Shown here in pieces: positions 1-5,184 of a stretch of 5,184 nt of DNA; within the stretch, counting starts at the first letter, position 1; every line of letters starts with the position of its first letter. The DNA is from Candidatus Omnitrophota bacterium (GTDB taxonomy: Bacteria; Omnitrophota; Gorgyraeia; Zapsychrales; JANLHA01). The notes under the pieces were generated by a model. That model ran no database searches, had not been told where the DNA came from, and worked only from the letters and a program-made list of their open reading frames with translations. The DNA is taken from the NCBI GenBank assembly GCA_023247815.1, contig JAHFFS010000114.1, forward strand, positions 1-5,184, written 5' to 3'. A program made the translations under genes and the position numbers.

Positions 1-506
1 TTCGCAAAGGGATTGATCGCAAAGGAGTACTCTTTCCCCTTTGGCTCGGAAATTTTCTGCGTGATCAGGTTAGCGGTCAATTCCATTATTTTTCCACCGT
101 CGACCAACGCGAATAAACCATCCACTTCCTTCGACTTCAGCTGAACCAGTAAAAGACCGTTCTTCACAGAGTTATTGTAAAAAATGTCAGCAAAGCTGGG
201 CGCGATGATCACCCGAAAACCATAATCCGCCAAGGCCCAAGGCGCGTGCTCGCGGCTGGACCCGCAGCCGAAATTATCGCGGGTCAAAAGGATTGTGGCA
301 TCACGGTATTGCGGTTTGTTCAACACGAAGTCCTTGTTCTCCTTCGTACCTTCATAGTCAGTATATCGCCATTCGTGAAAGAGATGTTTACCAAAACCGA
401 TTCGTTCAATCTTACGCAAAAACTGTTTTGGAATGATCGCGTCAGTATCAATGTTGACGCGATCTAACGGAGCGACTTTTCCCGTATGCGCTTTGAATGG
501 TTCCAT
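1..506 (-). CDS. leuD: 3-isopropylmalate dehydratase small subunit (LeuD), C-terminus cut by window edge
   Basis: LeuD is the swivel-domain subunit of isopropylmalate isomerase, which pairs with LeuC in the cytoplasm to convert 2-isopropylmalate to 3-isopropylmalate in leucine synthesis. I translated the minus strand by hand: it opens MEPFKAHTGKVAPLDRVNID and continues for 168 codons with no stop before the edge. Family landmarks are the N-terminal NIDTDAIIP motif (residues 18-26) and the GCGSSREHAPWAL loop (about residues 80-92). That loop lies in the swivel domain and, in this family, contributes to substrate binding. A conserved stretch IIAPSFADIFYNNSVKNGLL follows at about 100-119. LeuD is normally near 200 residues, so about 30 C-terminal residues lie outside. 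The ATG overlaps the leuC TGA by one base and sits 7 nt behind a GAGG core, which supports this start and suggests translational coupling to leuC. Confidence 0.96.
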   Translation of the reverse strand, partial: MEPFKAHTGKVAPLDRVNIDTDAIIPKQFLRKIERIGFGKHLFHEWRYTDYEGTKENKDFVLNKPQYRDATILLTRDNFGCGSSREHAPWALADYGFRVIIAPSFADIFYNNSVKNGLLLVQLKSKEVDGLFALVDGGKIMELTANLITQKISEPKGKEYSFAINPFA

Positions 507-1909
507 CAAATCACCTCACGGATATCGCTGATCCGCCCTCTTAACGCTGCCAACGCCGCCATCTCTGGACTCATCAGATGCGTGCGCCCTCCCGGGCCTT
601 GCCGGCCTTCAAAATTCCGATTGCTCGACGAGGCGCAACGTTCCCCCACCGTCAACTGGTCATCATTCATCCCCAAACACATGGAACAGCCTGCATATCG
701 CCATTCAAACCCGGCTGATTCAAAAATTTTATTCAAACCTTCTTTTTCCGCTTGTCGACGGACGCGTCCCGATCCAGGAACAACAATCGCCTGAACATTT
801 TTGTCAACTTGCTTCCCTTTGACAATCAATGCCGCGGCCCGCAGATCTTCAATACGGCCGTTGGTACAAGAACCGATGAAGACTTTATCAATACGGATTT
901 CTTTCATTGCTGTCAACGGTTTCAGGTCCATGTATTTCAAGGCATTGCGAGCGGCCGTGCGTTCAACAGAATTGGTAAAACTTTCCGGATCCGGAACTTT
1001 ACCATCGATCGATGTGACTTGCCCGGGAGACGTCCCCCAGGTCACCTGCGGCCTCACGTCTTCAGCCTTGATCTTAATCACTTGATCAAAACGAGCGTCC
1101 TTGTCACTGGGAAGAGTTTTCCAATAACGTAGCGCCTTATCCCAATCACTGTCCTTCGGTGAAAAATCGCGACCATACAAATAGGTGAAGGTTGTTTCAT
1201 CAGGTGCGATCATCCCGGCTCGAGCGCCAGCCTCAATGCTCATATTGCAAATCGTCATACGCCCCTCCATCGATAAACGACGGATGGCACTGCCCGCGTA
1301 TTCGACAACGTATCCGGTGGCACCAGCGGTCCCAATCCGTCCGATGACAAACAAAATGATATCTTTGGGAGTCACTCCTTTTCCCAATTCACCATCGATC
1401 TGAATCAACATCGACTTGGATTTATTCTGCTGCAGCGTCTGTGTCGCTAACACGTGTTCCACCTCTGAGGTTCCGATACCAAAAGCCAAGGCACCAAAAG
1501 CCCCGTGTGTTGCTGTATGCGAATCACCGCAGACGATCACCATGCCTGGTTGGGTGATCCCCATCTCCGGACCGATCACATGCACAATCCCCTGATCTTG
1601 ATGAGAAAAATCATACAACGTCACACCAAACTCTTCGCAATTTTTCTTTAACGTGTCCATTTGGATCCGTGACGTCTCTTCAACCAAAGACCATTCTTTG
1701 GTGCGCGTCGAGACATTATGATCCATGGTCGCGATGGTTTTATTCGGTCGACGGACTTTCCGTTTGCTAAAACGAAGTCCCGCAAAGGCCTGGGGACTGG
1801 TGACCTCATGCACAAGGTGCCGATCGACGTAAATGAGCGATGTCTCACCCTTGCTTTCATGCACCAGATGAGCATCCCAAATTTTATCGTACATGATTTT
1901 TGACATCAT
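506..1909 (-). CDS. leuC: 3-isopropylmalate dehydratase large subunit (LeuC)
   Basis: This is the catalytic, iron-sulfur-carrying subunit of isopropylmalate isomerase (leucine pathway), acting with LeuD encoded immediately downstream. The product is 467 residues, or 466 if the second of two tandem ATGs is used; the family is usually about 466. Ligands for the 4Fe-4S cluster are visible as C348 in IGSCTNG and C408/C411 in GCSMCLGMN. Other hallmarks are WDAHLV near the N-terminus, TMDHNV (about 61-66), VCGDSHTATHGAFGALAFGIG (starting about 126) and SSNRNFEGRQG in the C-terminal part. The protein lacks a swivel domain, as expected of the split two-subunit form. It begins 15 bases after the acnA stop and ends in a one-base TGA/ATG overlap with leuD, so it is the middle gene of an operon. 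The sequence looks like the bacterial heterodimeric type rather than the archaeal homoaconitase-like type. No missing catalytic residue was seen. Confidence 0.97.
   Translation of the reverse strand: MMSKIMYDKIWDAHLVHESKGETSLIYVDRHLVHEVTSPQAFAGLRFSKRKVRRPNKTIATMDHNVSTRTKEWSLVEETSRIQMDTLKKNCEEFGVTLYDFSHQDQGIVHVIGPEMGITQPGMVIVCGDSHTATHGAFGALAFGIGTSEVEHVLATQTLQQNKSKSMLIQIDGELGKGVTPKDIILFVIGRIGTAGATGYVVEYAGSAIRRLSMEGRMTICNMSIEAGARAGMIAPDETTFTYLYGRDFSPKDSDWDKALRYWKTLPSDKDARFDQVIKIKAEDVRPQVTWGTSPGQVTSIDGKVPDPESFTNSVERTAARNALKYMDLKPLTAMKEIRIDKVFIGSCTNGRIEDLRAAALIVKGKQVDKNVQAIVVPGSGRVRRQAEKEGLNKIFESAGFEWRYAGCSMCLGMNDDQLTVGERCASSSNRNFEGRQGPGGRTHLMSPEMAALAALRGRISDIREVI
510..517 (-). promoter_or_regulatory. 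leuD ribosome binding site inside the last codons of leuC
   Basis: The minus strand reads GAGGTGAT, an eight-base perfect match to the usual complement of the 16S rRNA 3' end. It is carried by the leuC codons for E-V-I just before the stop. The GAGG core is 7 nt from the leuD ATG. It is the strongest Shine-Dalgarno match in the window and suits an overlapping stop/start pair. Confidence 0.8.
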
Positions 1910-1914
1910 TGATT

Positions 1915-1918
1915 CCTC
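1915..1918 (-). promoter_or_regulatory. leuC ribosome binding site, lying between two tandem start choices
   Basis: The minus strand reads GTGAGGAATCAATGATG. The GAGG core is 5 nt from the first ATG (1907-1909) and 8 nt from the second (1904-1906). The acnA and leuD sites use 8 and 7 nt, so the second ATG may be the preferred start, giving a 466-residue LeuC. The site lies wholly inside the 15-base acnA-leuC gap. Confidence 0.65.
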
Positions 1919-1924
1919 ACTGAC

Positions 1925-4627
1925 TTACAATAATTTGCGGATCACCGTCTGTAAAATCCCGCCGTTTCGAAAATAATCGATTTCAACTGGCGTATCCAAT
2001 CGGGACTTGCAAAGAAATTCGAGCGTTGATCCATCAGCGCGTTTTGCCGTCACTTTGATTTGATCGGCGGGCTTCATGGTCTCGCTGATCCCGTCGAAAT
2101 CAAAAACTTCATCACCCTTAAGTCCTAAATTTTGCGCCGATTGTCCATTGCTGAATTCCAAAGGTAAAATTCCCATTCCCGCTAAATTGCTGCGATGGAT
2201 CCGTTCATAGCTCTCTGCAATCACGACCCGCACTCCAAGCAAAGCAGCTCCTTTCGCCGCCCAGTCGCGGCTGGAGCCGGTCCCATATTCTTTACCAGCA
2301 ATCACCAGAAGGGCAACCCCTTGTTTTTGATATTCTTGCGCGGCATCAAAAATGGAGGTCTTTTTTTGACTCGGGAAATGGATGGTCCAAGACCCTTCCG
2401 TTCCCGGCGCCAGTTGGTTGCGCAGACGAATGTTCGCGAACGTCCCTCTGGTCATCACCCGGTCATTGCCCCGACGAGAACCATAGCTGTTAAAATCTTT
2501 GGCTTCAACACCTAACCCAATCAAATATTTTCCAGCCGGGCTGTCTTTGGCAATGGCCCCTGCCGGAGAAATATGATCAGTGGTGATGGAGTCCCCAAGC
2601 TTCACGAGCACCCGTGCGTTTTTAATCGCCTTGATTTTTCCTGCCTCCTTTTTCATCCCTGTAAAAAACGGCGGCTGTTGAATATACGAACTTTCCATTT
2701 TCCAATCGTAAAGGTCTCCGGAAGCGGACTTGATCTTGTTCCAATTGGCCGTCCCTTCGGTCACATGTTGATAACGCTTGCGAAAAGCGTCGACCGTCAC
2801 GTTCTTGTCGATCAAAGATTTGATCTCTTTGCGCGACGGCCAGATCTCGTCGAGATAAACTTTTTCACCCGACGCATTCACTGCGATCGGTTCCGTGCTC
2901 AGATCAATGTCCACCCGGCCGGCAAGGGCGTAGGCAACGACCAAGAGCGGACTGGCCAAATAATTCGCCTTGGTCAAAGGGTTGACCCGTCCTTCAAAAT
3001 TTCGATTCCCACTGAGAACGCTCGCGGCCACCAGATCCCCCTCTTGAATGGCCTTGGCCACATGATCGGGAAGCGGTCCGCTATTGCCAATGCACGTCGT
3101 GCAACCATAACCAATGATATGAAATCCCAACTTTTCCAAATAAGGCATCAATCCAGCTGCCTTCAAATATTCTTCAACGACCTGCGAACCTGGAGCAAGG
3201 CTTGTCTTCACGTAAGAAGGAACTTTTAACCCTCGCTCAACCGCTTTTTTTGCTAACAGTCCCGCGCCAATCAACACCGACGGATTTGACGTGTTGGTAC
3301 AACTGGTGATCGCGGAAATGACCACGGCCCCATGACCAATCGTCGCGACTTGACCATTTTTGACTTGAACGGTTTTTTTTGTTTCTTCAGCACTCAATCC
3401 AAACCCACGCTTTTCAACTGCGGCAACAAGCGATTGATTAAAATCGGTTTTCAAATCACTCATGGCCACACGATCCTGTGGACGTTTGGGGCCAGCAAGA
3501 CATCGCTTCACCGTCGACAAATCAAGCTCCAAGACCTCGCTGAATTGGGGAGTCTGGCTCTTAGCGTTATAGAACATCCCTTGTTCTTTCATGTAACGCT
3601 CAACCAAATCGACTTGGGCTTCACTGCGCCCGGTCATTCGATAATAGCGCAATGTCTCCTCGTCCACCGGAAAGATACCGATGGTTGCCCCATATTCCGG
3701 GGCCATGTTAGAGATGGTGGCCCGGTCAGGCAGCGTCAACGATTGTAAGCCCTCACCATAAAATTCAACAAATTTATCGACAACTCCTTTTTTGCGAAGC
3801 GTCTGCGTTACAGTTAAAACCAAATCCGTTGCCGTGACCCCTTCTGCCAAACTTCCCCGCAAATGAAAACCAACCACCTGAGGCAACAGCATATAAATCG
3901 GTTCTCCGAGCATGACCGCTTCTGCTTCAATCCCACCGACACCCCAGCCAACAACACCCAAACCATTGATCATCGTCGTGTGACTGTCAGTCCCAACGAG
4001 ACTGTCTGGAAACACTTCAATTTTTCCATCGCGGGTTTTTTGTAAAACCCCAAGGGCCAGATATTCCAAATTCACTTGATGCACAATGCCGGTCCCGGGC
4101 GGCACAACGCCAAAATTTTGAAATGCCTTTTGGCCCCACTTCAAAAATTCATACCGTTCCTGGTTGCGTTCAAATTCTTTACTGATATTGATTTGAAAGG
4201 CCTCAGGCGAACCAAACGCGTCGACCTGAACCGAATGATCAATCACCAAATCACAACGCACCTGCGGATTGATTTTTTTATAATCCCCACCCAGACTTTT
4301 CATGGCCTCACGCATGGCGGCCAAATCCACCACACATGGAACTCCGGTAAAATCTTGCAAAATGACCCGGCCCGGTTTGAAAGCGATTTCTTGGGCTTGA
4401 CTAGCCTTCGGTTCCCAACCGGCAATTTTCTTGATATCCGCGAACGTCACTTGAAAATCGTCGAAATTACGTAAAGCACTCTCCAGCAACACTTTAATGG
4501 AGTAGGGCAAATGGCCACAATCTGACAATCCTAATTTTGGCAATTGGGTCAAATCATAAATCGCAAAATTCCCGGCTTTCGATTTGAGAGTTTTCTGAAC
4601 CGCGGTCCCATTTTCAAACTTCTTCAT
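1925..4627 (-). CDS. acnA: aconitate hydratase, AcnA type
   Basis: Aconitase interconverts citrate, cis-aconitate and isocitrate in the TCA cycle. The 900-residue length fits the AcnA/IRP group (E. coli AcnA is 891), rather than the shorter mitochondrial type or AcnB with its different domain order. Cluster ligands are C443 in TSCTNTSNPS and C509/C512 in GYGCTTCIGNSGPL. Further landmarks are VILQDFTGVP (about 88-97), IDHSVQVD (about 129-136), LVGTDSHTTMINGLG (about 210-224), SGNRNFEGRVNP (about 539-550), a linker, then the fused swivel domain with GDSITTDHISPAG (about 678-690), NSYGSRRGNDRVM (about 713-725) and YGTGSSRDWAAKG (about 781-793). The ATG is preceded by AGGAAAGG with 8 nt spacing and a near-consensus promoter about 50 bp upstream. 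It is the first gene of an operon with leuC and leuD. The related 2-methylcitrate-type AcnD has similar length, so a 2-methylaconitate side activity cannot be excluded, but nothing nearby suggests a propionate pathway. Confidence 0.97.
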   Translation of the reverse strand: MKKFENGTAVQKTLKSKAGNFAIYDLTQLPKLGLSDCGHLPYSIKVLLESALRNFDDFQVTFADIKKIAGWEPKASQAQEIAFKPGRVILQDFTGVPCVVDLAAMREAMKSLGGDYKKINPQVRCDLVIDHSVQVDAFGSPEAFQINISKEFERNQERYEFLKWGQKAFQNFGVVPPGTGIVHQVNLEYLALGVLQKTRDGKIEVFPDSLVGTDSHTTMINGLGVVGWGVGGIEAEAVMLGEPIYMLLPQVVGFHLRGSLAEGVTATDLVLTVTQTLRKKGVVDKFVEFYGEGLQSLTLPDRATISNMAPEYGATIGIFPVDEETLRYYRMTGRSEAQVDLVERYMKEQGMFYNAKSQTPQFSEVLELDLSTVKRCLAGPKRPQDRVAMSDLKTDFNQSLVAAVEKRGFGLSAEETKKTVQVKNGQVATIGHGAVVISAITSCTNTSNPSVLIGAGLLAKKAVERGLKVPSYVKTSLAPGSQVVEEYLKAAGLMPYLEKLGFHIIGYGCTTCIGNSGPLPDHVAKAIQEGDLVAASVLSGNRNFEGRVNPLTKANYLASPLLVVAYALAGRVDIDLSTEPIAVNASGEKVYLDEIWPSRKEIKSLIDKNVTVDAFRKRYQHVTEGTANWNKIKSASGDLYDWKMESSYIQQPPFFTGMKKEAGKIKAIKNARVLVKLGDSITTDHISPAGAIAKDSPAGKYLIGLGVEAKDFNSYGSRRGNDRVMTRGTFANIRLRNQLAPGTEGSWTIHFPSQKKTSIFDAAQEYQKQGVALLVIAGKEYGTGSSRDWAAKGAALLGVRVVIAESYERIHRSNLAGMGILPLEFSNGQSAQNLGLKGDEVFDFDGISETMKPADQIKVTAKRADGSTLEFLCKSRLDTPVEIDYFRNGGILQTVIRKLL

Positions 4628-4635
4628 CCCTTTAA

Positions 4636-4643
4636 CCTTTCCT
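4636..4643 (-). promoter_or_regulatory. acnA ribosome binding site
   Basis: The minus strand reads AGGAAAGG ending 8 nt before the acnA ATG. A second purine run, AAAGGG, directly abuts the ATG but is too close to act as a Shine-Dalgarno site. The spacing supports the ATG at 4627 as the start. Confidence 0.7.
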
Positions 4644-4678
4644 GTCCAATATGTTATACTTGTTGTGAAGGCTGTGTC

Positions 4679-4707
4679 ATTATATATAAAGCCTCATATG
4701 TAGTCAA
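4679..4707 (-). promoter_or_regulatory. sigma70-type promoter of the acnA-leuC-leuD operon
   Basis: On the minus strand TTGACT (4702-4707) and TATAAT (4679-4684) are separated by exactly 17 bp, which is 11 of 12 matches to the housekeeping consensus. Transcription would start near 4672-4673, giving a leader of about 45 nt before the acnA ATG. The -10 overlaps a perfect 10-bp palindrome, TTATATATAA (4680-4689). This is read from sequence only; the start site is inferred. Confidence 0.85.
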
Positions 4708-4794
4708 CACTTCGACATACAAAAATCGCGGCGTTGAGCATGAAAGATCGGTTCCTAACATTGCTAAAGTGAGCGAATTTTTAGACGGAAACCC

Positions 4795-4822
4795 TTGAAG
4801 TCACGCAAATTTATGTTACAGT
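4795..4822 (+). promoter_or_regulatory. candidate promoter of the radical SAM-type gene
   Basis: TTGAAG (4795-4800) and TACAGT (4817-4822) are 16 bp apart. The -10 is preceded by TG one base upstream (TGTTACAGT), the extended -10 pattern. Each hexamer matches consensus at 4 of 6 positions. Transcription would start near 4829, leaving a leader of about 50 nt. It is the best-placed rightward candidate, but much weaker than the leftward operon promoter. Confidence 0.4.
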
Positions 4823-4833
4823 AAAAACAGTCA

Positions 4834-4861
4834 AACGGTGAATTTCAAAAAAGCCACCGTT
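4834..4861 (+). repeat. inverted repeat (7-bp stem, 14-nt loop) in the leader of the radical SAM-type gene
   Basis: AACGGTG (4834-4840) is the exact reverse complement of CACCGTT (4855-4861). The predicted hairpin falls between the candidate promoter and the Shine-Dalgarno site, ending 4 nt before the latter. It lacks an adjacent T-tract on the plus strand, so it does not look like a terminator. It could be an operator half-site pair or a translational hairpin, or chance. Confidence 0.3.
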
Positions 4862-4865
4862 CACA

Positions 4866-4871
4866 AAAAGG
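4866..4871 (+). promoter_or_regulatory. ribosome binding site of the radical SAM-type gene
   Basis: AAAAGG ends 9 nt before the ATG at 4881. It is a moderate Shine-Dalgarno match and sits 4 nt after a small hairpin (4834-4861). Together with the upstream in-frame stop it supports the chosen start. Confidence 0.55.
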
Positions 4872-4880
4872 TCAGCAGGC

Positions 4881-5184
4881 ATGCGCATTACGATTCTAAA
4901 TCCATCCTTTGGTGATGATTTTGTGAGGGTTGCCCGTTGGTCGGCCAAATCGCGCGGCCGAGTCCAGCGCCATCCAGAATACCTTTTAACTGCCGCCCAG
5001 GTTTTGCTTGATGCTGGACACCAAGTAAATTTTGTTGAAGCCGCGGCACGAAATATCCCTCCAGAAGAAACTTTTAGCCTTGTTGAGAATTTCCATCTGA
5101 ATTTGTTAGTCATTCACGCGACCACCCCTTCTATTTACAATGACATTGAACAAGCCAACGAAATCAAACGACGAACCAAATGCA
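4881..5184 (+). CDS. B12-binding-domain radical SAM-like protein, N-terminal part only
   Basis: The frame opens MRITILNPSFGDDFVRVARW and runs 101 codons to the window edge without a stop. The N-terminus has the beta-strand then NPPF/NPSF-type turn typical of the Rossmann-like cobalamin-binding domain that precedes many radical SAM cores. The segments SRGRVQRHPEYLL (about 24-36), VLLDAGHQVNFVEA (about 41-54) and ATTPSIYND (about 80-88) match the pattern I know from that family. The classical DxHxxG cobalamin motif is not present, which is common in this subgroup, so true B12 binding is uncertain. The radical SAM CxxxCxxC motif would lie beyond the window and was not seen. An in-frame TGA at 4839-4841 with no other start codon between it and 4881 makes this ATG the first possible start. 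AAAAGG lies 9 nt upstream. The gene is divergent from acnA. Its substrate is unknown; relatives act in lipid, cofactor or cell-surface chemistry. Confidence 0.75.
   Translation, partial: MRITILNPSFGDDFVRVARWSAKSRGRVQRHPEYLLTAAQVLLDAGHQVNFVEAAARNIPPEETFSLVENFHLNLLVIHATTPSIYNDIEQANEIKRRTKC

Larger units (their letters stand above)
4628..4880. other. divergent intergenic region between acnA and the radical SAM-type gene
   Basis: This 253-bp, locally AT-rich region holds the acnA leader and its strong leftward promoter on the left, and the weak rightward promoter, hairpin and ribosome binding site on the right. The middle (about 4710-4794) contains no convincing gene, RNA or terminator. One loose imperfect inverted pair is present (AAAAATCGC at 4721-4729 and GCGAATTTTT at 4773-4782, with one extra base). 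No leucine-rich leader peptide or T-box-like element precedes acnA. Confidence 0.6.

Noticed and set aside
486..1132. Plus-strand open frames antisense to leuC (486-794, 752-1132, 801-1085)
   Set aside because: Overlapping one another and opposite conserved LeuC motifs, with no family resemblance; treated as shadows.
1927..1955. Minus-strand TTTACA-17-TATTGT just ahead of leuC as an internal promoter
   Set aside because: The -10 is only a 4 of 6 match and the start would fall near 1920, leaving about 11 nt with the ribosome binding site at the very 5' end. Chance within the end of acnA is likelier.
2573..3229. A 218-codon plus-strand open frame antisense to acnA, with several shorter ones at 2195-2515, 3332-3748 and 4076-4474
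   Set aside because: They lie entirely opposite highly conserved aconitase coding sequence, show no recognisable domain, and their compositions look like reverse-frame readings of acnA.
4740..4772. A 10-codon leader-peptide-like frame, MKDRFLTLLK, with three leucines
   Set aside because: It lacks a Shine-Dalgarno site, points away from the leu genes, and precedes the radical SAM-type gene, so a leucine attenuator is not supported.
4721..4782. AAAAATCGC and GCGAATTTTT as an inverted repeat
   Set aside because: The pair needs a bulge, has a 43-nt spacer and is mostly A/T, so it is not distinguishable from chance.
4544..4798. An 84-codon plus-strand frame spanning the acnA start and the intergenic region
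   Set aside because: It begins inside acnA antisense, runs across the operon promoter, and has no recognisable motif in its cysteine-rich middle.
4818..4861. The 4834-4861 hairpin read on the minus strand, with TTTTT downstream, as a terminator
   Set aside because: The T-run is about 8 nt away from the stem, the loop is 14 nt, the stem is short, and no minus-strand gene is seen to its right.
4811..5113. A 100-codon minus-strand frame opposite the radical SAM-type gene
   Set aside because: The plus-strand frame here has a ribosome binding site and a recognisable family pattern; the minus frame has neither.

Overview
This is a bacterial chromosomal window dominated by a tight minus-strand operon. 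Read 5'->3' on that strand, the order is acnA (aconitate hydratase), leuC, then leuD (large and small subunits of 3-isopropylmalate dehydratase). leuD runs off the left edge of the window. Across a 253-bp intergenic region lies the start of a plus-strand gene. It encodes a protein whose N-terminus resembles the cobalamin-binding-type domain of B12-binding radical SAM proteins, and it runs off the right edge.

Layout. Positions 1-506 hold leuD (168 codons seen, about 30 C-terminal residues missing). Positions 506-1909 hold leuC, whose TGA stop overlaps the leuD ATG by one base. Positions 1925-4627 hold acnA, separated from leuC by only 15 bases that carry the leuC ribosome binding site. Positions 4628-4880 hold the acnA leader, a near-consensus sigma70-type promoter (TTGACT, 17 bp, TATAAT) firing leftward, a weaker rightward promoter candidate, and a short hairpin just before the ribosome binding site of the rightward gene. 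Positions 4881-5184 hold the radical SAM-type gene start. The long open frames antisense to acnA and leuC look like shadows of those well-conserved genes.

How the genes work together. All three operon products belong to the aconitase superfamily. Acn is the single-chain form with a fused swivel domain. LeuC and LeuD are the split form, with the 4Fe-4S catalytic part in LeuC and the swivel domain in LeuD. Acn isomerises citrate to isocitrate; LeuCD performs the analogous isomerisation of 2-isopropylmalate to 3-isopropylmalate in leucine synthesis. The arrangement implies co-transcription of a TCA-cycle enzyme and a leucine-pathway enzyme from one strong promoter, with no sign of a leucine attenuator or T-box in the roughly 45-base leader.

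Organism. Canonical Shine-Dalgarno sites, sigma70-type promoter spacing, the bacterial-type LeuC (about 466 residues) and AcnA-type aconitase (900 residues) point to a bacterium of moderate GC content. The radical SAM-type N-terminus resembles proteins I associate with candidate phyla such as Omnitrophota and with some Nitrospirota or deltaproteobacterial lineages, but I cannot place the organism from this window. I see no mobile element, CRISPR array, tRNA or rRNA, and nothing that I would call a new system. The most notable feature is the clustering of the three aconitase-family genes.
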